DNA of 64,000 nt from Hymenobacter negativus (GTDB lineage: Bacteria > Bacteroidota > Bacteroidia > Cytophagales > Hymenobacteraceae), in NCBI RefSeq assembly GCF_016056375.1, contig NZ_JAEDAE010000001.1, positions 620,001 through 684,000 on the forward strand, in the 5' to 3' direction. Below the pieces are notes generated by a model. It did no database searches. It was not told the DNA's origin and worked only from the letters and a program-made list of their open reading frames with translations. The position numbers were made by a program, and so were the translations under genes. Position 1 is the first letter of the stretch. Every line of letters starts with the position of its first letter. This document shows positions 1-7,070 of the stretch, in pieces.

Positions 1-2271
1 CAGCACCTGGTCGCCGGTCACGCCCAGCAGCATCAGGCCCAGGCCGTCGTTGCCGGCCGGCAGCTCGCCCTGGTAGCGGGGGCGGGAGAGGTTTTTCTCC
101 GCGTAAATCTGGTCGATTTTGGCGTCGACCTCCGCTTCCAGGCCCTGCTCCTTGATGTAGAGCTCGCACTGCTGGTCGATGGCCGCGTTCATGAAAAACG
201 CCGCCAGCTGCGCCGCCGGGCCGTTGATGGTCATCGACACCGACGTGCTGGGGTTGGCCAGGTTGAAGCCCGAATACAGCTTCTTGGCGTCGTCGAGGCA
301 GCAGATGCTCACGCCCGCGTTGCCGATTTTGCCATAGATGTCGGGCCGGTGGTCGGGGTCCTCGCCGTACAGCGTCACCGAGTCAAACGCCGTGCTCAGG
401 CGCTTGGCCGGCAGGCCCATGCTCACGTAGTGGAAGCGGCGGTTGGTGCGCTCCGGCCCGCCCTCGCCGGCAAACATGCGCGTGGGGTCTTCGCCCTCGC
501 GCTTGAAGGGGAACACGCCCGCCGTGTAGGGGAATTCGCCGGGGAAGTTCTCCTGCATGGCCCAGCGCAGGCGGTCGCCCCAGCCGGAGTAGCGCGGCGT
601 AGCCACCTTCGGAATGTCGTTGCCCGACAGTGACTTGGTGTGCGTCTTCACCCGAATTTCCTTGCCGCGCACCGAGTACACGTACTCCGGGTTGCGGTAG
701 TTTTGCAGGGTGCTTTCCCAGTTTTCCAGGATGGCCTGGCTGTCGGCGTCGAGACGGCGGAGCTGGGTTTGCTTGTTCTTGGCAAACTCCTCTACCATGC
801 TATCACTGCTCTTTTTCTCGTCGCGGTAGTGCTCTTCGAGCTTGGCAAAGGCGCCGGCTACTTCCGCAATCTGGGCCTGCTCGCGCACGCGCTGGTCGTA
901 GGCGCGGTTGGTTTCGGCAATCTCGGAGAGGTAGCGGGTGCGGTGCGGCGGGATGATGTAAATCTTCTCCGAATCCTCGGCGCTGGTTTCCAGGTGCGAG
1001 GCGAAGGTGGCGCCGGTTTTGGTTTCCAGCATCTTCAGCACCGCCCGGTACAGCCGGTTCATGCCCGGGTCGTTGAACTGCGAGGCAATGGTGCCGAACA
1101 CCGGCATCTGGTCCGTGGGCGAATCCCAGAGGCCGTGGTTGCGCTGGTACTGCTTGCGCACGTCGCGCAAGGCATCCTGCGCGCCGCGCTTGTCAAACTT
1201 GTTCAGGGCAATGACGTCGGCGAAATCGAGCATGTCGATTTTCTCCAACTGCGTGGCCGCGCCGTACTCGGGCGTCATCACATACAGGCTGGCATCGGAA
1301 TGCTCAATGATTTCGGTGTCGGACTGGCCGATGCCCGAAGTCTCCAGAATAATCAAATCGTAGTTGGCGGCGCGCACCACGTCCACGGCATCCTGCACGT
1401 AGCGGCTTAATGCCAAATTGCTCTGGCGCGTGGCCAGGCTGCGCATATACACCCGCGGCGAGTTGATGGAGTTCATCCGAATCCGGTCGCCGAGCAGCGC
1501 GCCGCCCGTCTTGCGCTTGCTGGGGTCGACGGAAATAATGGCAATGGTCTTCTCCGGAAAGTCGAACAGGAAGCGCCGCACCAGCTCATCCACCAGCGAC
1601 GACTTGCCCGCGCCGCCCGTGCCCGTGATGCCCAGAATAGGAGCGGAGGACTTCGAAGCCAGCTTCTGGTTCTGGTCGGCCTCGCTCTGCTGGAAGTCAG
1701 CCACCAGCTGCCCTTTCACCCGCTCAAACTCCTCGGGGAAGTTCTCCGCCGCCGAAATCAAACGCCCAATGCTGCGAGCATCCTTGTCCTGAATGTGGCC
1801 GGCCTCGCCATTGAGGTTCTGGCCCGTCGGGAAGTCCGCCTGCTCCAGCAGGTTGTTAATCATGCCCTGCAAACCCATGGCGCGGCCATCGTCGGGCGAG
1901 TAGATGCGGGTAATGCCGTAGCCCATCAGTTCTTCAATCTCGGTGGGCAGAATCACGCCGCCGCCGCCGCCGAAGATTTTAATGTGGCCCGCGCCACGCT
2001 CCTTCAGCAGGTCATACATGTACTTGAAGTACTCGTTGTGCCCGCCCTGGTAGCTCGTAATGGCAATGGCCTGGGCATCTTCCTGAATGGCGCAGTCCAC
2101 AATTTCCTGCACCGAGCGGTTGTGCCCGAGGTGAATCACCTCCGCACCGCTGCTCTGAATAATGCGGCGCATGATGTTGATAGCAGCATCGTGGCCATCA
2201 AACAAAGCGGCGGCCGTGACGATGCGAACGTGGTTTTTGGGCTTGTAGGGTGCTACTGGGGCGGGATGCAT
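1..2271 (-). CDS. icmF: Fused isobutyryl-CoA mutase IcmF, N-terminal 757 residues (runs off the left edge)
   Basis: Adenosylcobalamin-dependent acyl-CoA mutase with its own G-protein chaperone fused in, interconverting isobutyryl-CoA and n-butyryl-CoA in the cytoplasm. Read on the minus strand from ATG at 2271, the protein opens with a B12-binding domain carrying [14 protein letters not shown] (His27 is the expected lower cobalt ligand). A MeaB-like GTPase domain follows, with P-loop GTGGAGKSS (Lys223), and then the start of the mutase/substrate-binding domain. The frame is open to base 1, where it ends in [14 protein letters not shown]. The order B12-GTPase-mutase is that of IcmF rather than of MutA/MutB or stand-alone MeaB. 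Family members have about 1,100 residues, so about a third is missing. Substrate preference (isobutyryl, pivalyl or isovaleryl) cannot be judged. Confidence 0.9.
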   Translation of the reverse strand, partial: MHPAPVAPYKPKNHVRIVTAAALFDGHDAAINIMRRIIQSSGAEVIHLGHNRSVQEIVDCAIQEDAQAIAITSYQGGHNEYFKYMYDLLKERGAGHIKIFGGGGGVILPTEIEELMGYGITRIYSPDDGRAMGLQGMINNLLEQADFPTGQNLNGEAGHIQDKDARSIGRLISAAENFPEEFERVKGQLVADFQQSEADQNQKLASKSSAPILGITGTGGAGKSSLVDELVRRFLFDFPEKTIAIISVDPSKRKTGGALLGDRIRMNSINSPRVYMRSLATRQSNLALSRYVQDAVDVVRAANYDLIILETSGIGQSDTEIIEHSDASLYVMTPEYGAATQLEKIDMLDFADVIALNKFDKRGAQDALRDVRKQYQRNHGLWDSPTDQMPVFGTIASQFNDPGMNRLYRAVLKMLETKTGATFASHLETSAEDSEKIYIIPPHRTRYLSEIAETNRAYDQRVREQAQIAEVAGAFAKLEEHYRDEKKSSDSMVEEFAKNKQTQLRRLDADSQAILENWESTLQNYRNPEYVYSVRGKEIRVKTHTKSLSGNDIPKVATPRYSGWGDRLRWAMQENFPGEFPYTAGVFPFKREGEDPTRMFAGEGGPERTNRRFHYVSMGLPAKRLSTAFDSVTLYGEDPDHRPDIYGKIGNAGVSICCLDDAKKLYSGFNLANPSTSVSMTINGPAAQLAAFFMNAAIDQQCELYIKEQGLEAEVDAKIDQIYAEKNLSRPRYQGELPAGNDGLGLMLLGVTGDQVL

Positions 2272-2333
2272 ATAGTAGGAGTAGGGCGGACCAATAGTCC
2301 GCGACCGTGAGGGTGGAAACCGTGGGCGAAGGT

Positions 2334-2364
2334 ACGAAAAACGCCCCGGCGGGGTGGCCGGGGC
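2334..2364 (-). terminator. Intrinsic terminator of the 2398-2865 gene
   Basis: Stem GCCCCGGC (2343-2350) pairs with GCCGGGGC (2357-2364) across a 6-nt loop. On the minus strand a T5 tract follows. The first 20 bases (2334-2353) are identical to those of the terminator at 2901. Confidence 0.75.
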
Positions 2365-2397
2365 AGGGTGTACGCAGGTATTAGTGAGAACAGAATC

Positions 2398-2865
2398 TTA
2401 GGCAGCCGTGACTCGATAAGCCTCAAGTCTTAATGAGCCATCGGTTAGAACAAGTGGAAGCTGACCGACTTGCTCAAGTGCTGACTGAATAGCTTCAAGG
2501 TCTTGTTTCCCAGGTTGGTCTGTAAGATGGCACTGAAATTCCAGCCACTCAATTTCTCGATAATCATACCATCCGCGCGGCTTGCCGGTAATCATGGCCT
2601 CCATCGACTTGTCGTAATAATCAAACTGGTAGTCAGTGAACTCATTTATAAGAAGCCAGCGGCCAGTGTATTCTTGCTCCCAAATCAATTTGACATGACA
2701 TTCCCTGATTAAGCTATGATTTTCAACCATGACGTGAAGCAGCTTGACCCACTTCGGATTGCTCATAAAGCCAATCAATTTTCGGGCGTCTACCACCCGG
2801 TCAAAGAAGGCATCGTCTCGAGAGATTTCTTGGTTTTGCTTGCGTTTGAAGAAGGAATGTGACAT
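2398..2865 (-). CDS. Hypothetical protein, 155 aa, low-GC cassette
   Basis: I do not recognise this family with certainty. The 155-residue soluble protein is rich in aromatic and charged residues (KWVKLLHVMVENHSLI near residue 38, WYDYREIEWLEFQC near 100) and has no signal peptide or membrane segment. The pattern of an N-terminal KW..L and a central IEWLEF resembles small uncharacterised DUF6678-like immunity/hypothetical proteins, but that is only a suggestion. Base composition is visibly more AT-rich than the flanking icmF and membrane-protein genes. The gene is bounded on both sides by the same 20-base terminator start, so it looks like a separately acquired unit with its own terminator. 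Confidence 0.6.
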   Translation of the reverse strand: MSHSFFKRKQNQEISRDDAFFDRVVDARKLIGFMSNPKWVKLLHVMVENHSLIRECHVKLIWEQEYTGRWLLINEFTDYQFDYYDKSMEAMITGKPRGWYDYREIEWLEFQCHLTDQPGKQDLEAIQSALEQVGQLPLVLTDGSLRLEAYRVTAA

Positions 2866-2900
2866 TTGAAGCAGTGAAATAAAGTAAGCAATTAAAAGGC

Positions 2901-2936
2901 ACGAAAAACGCCCCGGCGGGCGGGCCGGGGCGTTTC
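2901..2936 (-). terminator. Intrinsic terminator of the 2976-3824 gene
   Basis: Eleven-base-pair stem AAACGCCCCGG (2906-2916) with CCGGGGCGTTT (2925-2935), 8-nt loop. It is followed on the minus strand by TTCGT, continuing the T tract. Bases 2901-2920 repeat 2334-2353 exactly. Confidence 0.85.
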
Positions 2937-2975
2937 GGTTTTGGATATTTTAGGAGATACTCGTTCACCGAAGCC

Positions 2976-3824
2976 TTAGCCGAACGTCAGCGGCGGGCTA
3001 AGGGCCAGTCGCCACACCACGGCTACCACGATGGCCAGGCCCACCAAGCCCCAGGCCACGCGCGTGGCCTGGGGGCGTTTCACGGTTTCCGAGAATACTT
3101 CGTTGAGACAGCCCAGGGCCAGTGGGGTCACCAGCAGGCCCATCATGGCTAGGTGCAGGGTCTCCTGCACGGTGAGGTAGGGCATTTTGGTGAGGGCAAT
3201 GAAGATGCCGCCCGCCACCCAGGGCACAATGAGCGTGCTCACCACCATGAGCTGGCGCTTGTCGTAGCGCATCACCGTGTGCGAATCGTGAGCCTGCAGG
3301 AAGGCGATGGCCCCGAAATAGCCCAGGCCCAGCTGCACCAGCCCGGCCAGCAGCGCCAGCACCACGTTCATGGCCCCGCCGAGGCCCAGGAGCCAATCGG
3401 GCACGTACCAGAAGCCCGAATGCGTGAACGTATCGGCCAGCAGGGCGCCGAATACGGCGTTGCAGGCGTGAAAAGCAACCCACAGCAGCAGCAGCTTAAA
3501 TTGCCCCCGCCGGGCCCGTTCGCCCCGCCAATACCAGCGAAACGCCACCAGCCCCAGCACAAGGCACACCACCGGCCCGCTGCCGTACACCGCGATGATG
3601 GCCGTGCGCCACCACTCGTTATCGGCCAGGGTGTAGCGAATGGTGCTGGGGTCCCAGATGCCGCGCAGCTGGAAGTGGTGCGACACGGCCAGCTTGGCCG
3701 CCTGGTGCAGCCCCCACACCAGATAATAGGCCAGCACATAGAGCGCCGTGCCATTGGCGGCTACGATGTAGAACTTGCGGCGGTCGGCTTGAAGTGAAGT
3801 GTAAGTAGTGGTTTCCGGTTGCAT
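2976..3824 (-). CDS. Multi-spanning membrane protein of unknown function
   Basis: About 282 residues with six or seven hydrophobic segments (for example FYIVAANGTALYVLAYYLVW near the N-terminus, a middle helix pair around residues 95-130, and VAWGLVGLAIVVAVVWRLAL at the C-terminus). It is an inner-membrane protein. No catalytic or transporter signature is recognised. The ATG at 3824 (MQPETTTYTS) is preferred to the upstream TTG at 3848. A minus-strand TAGTTTTG box at 3863-3870 would place the transcript start just upstream. It is monocistronic, ending in the hairpin at 2901-2936. Confidence 0.65.
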   Translation of the reverse strand: MQPETTTYTSLQADRRKFYIVAANGTALYVLAYYLVWGLHQAAKLAVSHHFQLRGIWDPSTIRYTLADNEWWRTAIIAVYGSGPVVCLVLGLVAFRWYWRGERARRGQFKLLLLWVAFHACNAVFGALLADTFTHSGFWYVPDWLLGLGGAMNVVLALLAGLVQLGLGYFGAIAFLQAHDSHTVMRYDKRQLMVVSTLIVPWVAGGIFIALTKMPYLTVQETLHLAMMGLLVTPLALGCLNEVFSETVKRPQATRVAWGLVGLAIVVAVVWRLALSPPLTFG

Positions 3825-3862
3825 AGGCAGCTTTACTAAGGCGGGCAAAATTGGGGAATCAG

Positions 3863-3870
3863 CAAAACTA
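3863..3870 (-). promoter_or_regulatory. Bacteroidota -7 promoter box for the membrane-protein gene
   Basis: CAAAACTA on the plus strand reads TAGTTTTG on the minus strand, an exact match to TAnnTTTG. It lies about 39 bases upstream of the ATG at 3824. Confidence 0.55.
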
Positions 3871-3991
3871 AGCAGTTGGGCTGCAATTGCGATGCCGCGC
3901 TACGTGGGAAGAGCGCATCGGGCCCTGGGAGCACCACTTGGGTGGCGTATAGCTGAATCGTAGGAGGGGTAATCAAAATCATAGAAATATA

Positions 3992-4003
3992 TGATTGTTG
4001 TCA
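3992..4003. promoter_or_regulatory. Candidate Crp/Fnr-family operator (TGA-N6-TCA)
   Basis: TGATTGTTGTCA, overlapping the right arm of the 7-bp inverted repeat 3977-3996. It lies 88 bases before the 34-codon ORF and 286 before the BON gene. It matches the other island sites in TGA..TCA spacing. Confidence 0.45.
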
Positions 4004-4091
4004 CCGCGCCAGAGTAGCTGAAAGGTGCAACTTGCAGTAATTGGTAAGCTACCGATTAACACTGTTCTGCTGGCCTTTAAATCGCTCGGTT

Positions 4092-4196
4092 ATGGTTACG
4101 TCCTCGCTTCTGTTTTCCCTGATGCTGGTGCTAGGCTTGCTAGCAATTAGCCTACGCAAGGGCGCTACGGCCTCATCACCGTCTGCAGCTTATTAA
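4092..4196 (+). CDS. Possible small single-pass membrane protein, 34 aa
   Basis: ATG at 4092 opens 34 codons, MVTSSLLFSLMLVLGLLAIS followed by a basic, Ser/Ala-rich tail ending at TAA 4194-4196. One clear hydrophobic helix is followed by RK, as in small membrane proteins or YtxH-like stubs. It lies 88 bases downstream of a Crp/Fnr-like site and 93 bases upstream of the BON gene, so it could be the first gene of that transcript. No strong ribosome binding site is visible. It may be chance. Confidence 0.3.
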   Translation: MVTSSLLFSLMLVLGLLAISLRKGATASSPSAAY

Positions 4197-4289
4197 GCCG
4201 CCCGGGACGGCCCAACTGGCCGCGGCAGTGGACAGCGCCCCGCGCGCTGCCCGCGCCCGCGCATTCCTCTTTGTTTTTGTCTCTTCGCC

Positions 4290-5708
4290 ATGAAAAGCCA
4301 ACCCGTCACCATTCATACGGATGAGCATTTGGCCGATGCCGACATTACGGCGGCCATCGAACTGCTCTTCATGCTCAAAAAGGGCGTCACTTCGCACCTG
4401 GTGGACGTGGCCACGCACGATGGCATTGTGGTACTGAGCGGCTTCACCGACAACCTGCTGGCGCGGGAGCGGGCGGCCGAAATAGCCAAAGCCGTGCGCG
4501 GCGTGCGCGGCGTGGTGAACGAGTTGGTCATCCGCACCCCCGACGTGCCCAATGCCGAGCTTCAGCGCCGGGTGGTGCGGGCCCTGCAAAACGACCCCGC
4601 CGTGCGCCGCTACCAAGTGCGCAGCTACGCCAACGACGGCGAAGTAATCCTGGAAGGCAACGTGCAAACCTGGGCCGAAGAACTGCTGGTGCTGCGGGCC
4701 TTGCGCGGCGTGCCCGGCGTGCGCCACCTGCACAATCGCCTGGTGGTGCAGGGCAGCCCGGTAACCGCTGCCGATGAGGACATTGCCGCCCATATCCGCA
4801 ACTGCCTGGCGTGGGACCTGCGCGTGAAAAGCCCGCTGGTATCCGTCGATGCCGACCACGGCGCGGTGCGCCTGACCGGTACCGTGGGCACGGCGGCCGA
4901 GTTCGACCACGTGCTGGCCACCGCCCACCGGGCCGGGGCCACCAGCGTGGATGCCGCGCAGCTGCAAGTGGCCCCGTGGGCGCTTGACAAAGTGCTGCGG
5001 CACCAGCGCTACGCGCCGAAAGCCGATGAGGACGTGGCCCAGGCCGTGCGCGATGCCCTGCGCTATGACCCCCGCTGCCACCCCGATACGCCCACCGTAC
5101 AGGTCGAGCACGGCACCGTGACGCTGACCGGTGCGGTGAGCAACCTGCGCGCCCGCCGCGCCGCCGGCCAGGATGCGCGCAACGTGCTGGGGGTGACAGA
5201 TGTGCACAACCAGCTCGAAGTTCACCCCGCCAAATCCGTGGACGATGACGTGATTCGTCAGCAGGTGAAGGCGGCCCTGACCGCCGATGCCTACCTGACG
5301 GGCTACCACCTGCTGGTGAGCGTGGACCAGGGCCGGGTGCAGGTGGGCGGCTCCGTCGATTCGCATTTCGACCAGCAGCGCACGGCCGAAGTGGCCAGCG
5401 GCATCAACGGGGTGGTGGGGCTGGAAAACCACGTGCGCGTAGCCCCGGCCCGCGCCGAGCCCGGCGATGACGACGACACGGCCGACCTCGAAGGCCCCGC
5501 CGCCGACCTCGCCCTGGAGCAGCGCATCCGGCTGCATTACTACTGGTCGGCGCTGCTGCACGACCAGGATATCGAGGTGCACGTGGCCAACGGCCGCGCC
5601 ACCCTCACCGGCACCGTGGATACGTGGCTGGAGCGCCAGCACGCCGCCGCCGATGCCCGCGACTGCGGGGCCCGCGATGTTAACAACCACTTACAGCCCC
5701 TGCACTGA
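4290..5708 (+). CDS. Protein with six BON domains
   Basis: A 472-residue protein made almost entirely of BON repeats at about residues 15-85, 88-155, 160-232, 246-316, 318-388 and 403-470. Each has the family pattern of an initial helix (D..I...I..AL), then strand G.V.LTG.V, a second helix with R..A and a final V..V.N.L (examples: GIVVLSGFTDNLLARERAAE, HGTVTLTGAVSNLRARRAAG). BON domains bind phospholipid or other hydrophobic surfaces and are usual in stress-related envelope proteins such as OsmY. There is no signal peptide, so this one is probably cytoplasmic or membrane-peripheral. Most BON proteins carry one to three repeats, so six is at the large end. An acidic linker (EPGDDDDTADLEG) separates repeats 5 and 6. 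Confidence 0.85.
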   Translation: MKSQPVTIHTDEHLADADITAAIELLFMLKKGVTSHLVDVATHDGIVVLSGFTDNLLARERAAEIAKAVRGVRGVVNELVIRTPDVPNAELQRRVVRALQNDPAVRRYQVRSYANDGEVILEGNVQTWAEELLVLRALRGVPGVRHLHNRLVVQGSPVTAADEDIAAHIRNCLAWDLRVKSPLVSVDADHGAVRLTGTVGTAAEFDHVLATAHRAGATSVDAAQLQVAPWALDKVLRHQRYAPKADEDVAQAVRDALRYDPRCHPDTPTVQVEHGTVTLTGAVSNLRARRAAGQDARNVLGVTDVHNQLEVHPAKSVDDDVIRQQVKAALTADAYLTGYHLLVSVDQGRVQVGGSVDSHFDQQRTAEVASGINGVVGLENHVRVAPARAEPGDDDDTADLEGPAADLALEQRIRLHYYWSALLHDQDIEVHVANGRATLTGTVDTWLERQHAAADARDCGARDVNNHLQPLH

Positions 5709-5797
5709 AGCTGGCGGGCTGATTATAAAACTATAATAACTATGATGATACGAGTACGGCTTGATAATCAATTTGCTGATAAGCCTCTTTTAAAATT

Positions 5798-6028
5798 ATG
5801 ACCCAGCCAACTCAAAAAACCGCTTTTTCACCCAGTTCTCAGTCCCCGCTCACCGCTGACTCACCCGCCATCGGCCGCACCGCCTTCCCGTATCATCCGG
5901 CCCCAGAGCGCTACTGGGAGCCTCGCCTGCTGACCGAATTCGACTACCGGCTCGACGATACGCTGACCGAGGAGGCCGGCATGGCCCGCAACCCCGGCGC
6001 GCTGGGCGCTTACGCCGGGTCGTTTTGA
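5798..6028 (+). CDS. Small hypothetical protein, 76 aa
   Basis: Unrecognised. The N-terminal 25 residues are Ser/Thr/Pro-rich and low-complexity. The C-terminal half is acidic and aromatic (RYWEPRLLTEFDYRLDDTLTEEAG). It has no membrane segment or signal peptide. It begins at ATG 5798, 89 bases after the BON gene, and is followed after 47 bases by the first universal stress protein gene, so it probably belongs to the same transcript. Just upstream is the near-palindrome TTGATAATCAA (5761-5771). Confidence 0.5.
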   Translation: MTQPTQKTAFSPSSQSPLTADSPAIGRTAFPYHPAPERYWEPRLLTEFDYRLDDTLTEEAGMARNPGALGAYAGSF

Positions 6029-6075
6029 ACCGGAATAGCCGGGCTCTCTGAACAGCTTCCATAATTTCTTCTGCA

Positions 6076-6972
6076 ATGAAAACGGCCCGGAAACTCTCCT
6101 TCATTGTCTTAACCAGCTTTTACCCCGAGGCCCAGCGCGCCGTGCTTTATGCCGACGAGCTGGCCGGCGGCGTGGACGGCCGCCTACTTCTGTTGCACGC
6201 CAACCGCATTTCTTTCTTCGACCCCTACATTTTTACCGGAGAAAGCTGGAGGCGGCAGGAGCTGGCCGACGAGCCGGGCATCAAGGCCATGCTGGCCAAC
6301 ATGGCCGCGCAGCTGCACACGCCGGCCACGGTAGAGCTTATCACCGACCTGCTGCCCACGGCGGCCCAGGCCCTCACCCGTCAGCACAACCCCGCGCTGT
6401 TCGTGGTAGGGCGGCCCGCCGATGACGCCGCCACCCCCGACCAGGTGAGCCTGATGCTGCTGGAGCTGCTGCGCGCCGTGCAGCTGCCGCTGCTGCTGGT
6501 GCCCCAGCGCACGGCCGCCGCCACGCCGCCCCGGCGCGTGCTCATCGCCGCCGACAGCGAGCCTTTTGCCCTGCCCCCGGCCATCGAGGGCGTGAAGCAA
6601 TTGCTCCACCAGTTGGCTCCGCACGTCACCATTGTGCACGTGTCAGGCATTGAGGACGATGAAAACTGCGCCCGCGCCCGGCACGCCGTGGAGCTGAGCG
6701 GCCTGACCACGGACCTGCCCGAAGTGGAGCCGCGCGGCTACCAGTACGCCCGCCCGGCCGATGGTATTCTGGCCGCCATTGACGACATGGGAGCCGACCT
6801 GGTGGTGCTGCTCACCCGCCAGCGCAGCTACTTGGGCGAGCTGTTCCATCACAGTGTGACGGCCGAAGTGCTGCGCCGCAGCCCCGTGCCGGTGCTGGCC
6901 GTGCCGGCCGCTGAGCCTCCGGCCGCCCAACGCCGGCAGGCCCACCACGCGGCCGATAATGTGCTGGCTTAA
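6076..6972 (+). CDS. Universal stress protein, tandem UspA domains
   Basis: A 298-residue protein with two UspA folds, about 1-147 and 157-282. Each has an initial hydrophobic strand (LSFIVLTSF; RRVLIAADS) and a closing one (LPLLLVP; SPVPVLAVP). The second domain ends with YLGELFHHSVTAEVLRRSPV. The ATP-binding pattern G-x2-G-x9-G-[ST] is not preserved, so nucleotide binding is doubtful; Bacteroidota tandem Usps commonly diverge here. It is cytoplasmic. It lies between the 76-aa gene and the cation ATPase and is paralogous to the Usp at 10095-10919 (shared LGGLFHRSVTAQLLHRSPVP-type ending). Known Usps accumulate during growth arrest and low oxygen. Confidence 0.88.
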   Translation: MKTARKLSFIVLTSFYPEAQRAVLYADELAGGVDGRLLLLHANRISFFDPYIFTGESWRRQELADEPGIKAMLANMAAQLHTPATVELITDLLPTAAQALTRQHNPALFVVGRPADDAATPDQVSLMLLELLRAVQLPLLLVPQRTAAATPPRRVLIAADSEPFALPPAIEGVKQLLHQLAPHVTIVHVSGIEDDENCARARHAVELSGLTTDLPEVEPRGYQYARPADGILAAIDDMGADLVVLLTRQRSYLGELFHHSVTAEVLRRSPVPVLAVPAAEPPAAQRRQAHHAADNVLA

Positions 6973-6999
6973 TGGCTTAATGGCTGATTTACTAAATTG

Positions 7000-7011
7000 T
7001 AATTCATGTCA
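7000..7011. promoter_or_regulatory. Candidate Crp/Fnr-family operator, one mismatch
   Basis: TAATTCATGTCA, one base off TGA-N6-TCA, in the 98-base gap before the P-type ATPase and 59 bases ahead of its ATG. The right half ATGTCA is shared with the Hsp20 site. Confidence 0.35.
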
Positions 7012-7070
7012 TTGGGGTAGATAAAGTACCGTAGTTGGTATCAACTGGATTCTTTCTCACAGCCGTTGTT

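Larger units (their letters stand above)
3849..4289. other. 441-bp divergent regulatory region
   Basis: The stretch between the membrane-protein gene and the BON gene is more AT-rich than its surroundings. It holds the minus-strand promoter box at 3863-3870, an inverted repeat AATCATA/TATGATT at 3977-3996, an overlapping Crp/Fnr-like site at 3992-4003 and a possible 34-codon ORF at 4092-4196. Confidence 0.6.

Noticed and set aside
4176..5690. 504-codon open frame on the minus strand
   Set aside because: Antisense shadow of the six-BON gene. It has no family features and is rich in Gly/His/Val from GC-biased third positions.
5761..5771. TTGATAATCAA as an Fnr site
   Set aside because: It is palindromic but the half-site spacing is 1 nt instead of the 4 nt (TGA-N6-TCA) of Crp/Fnr sites.
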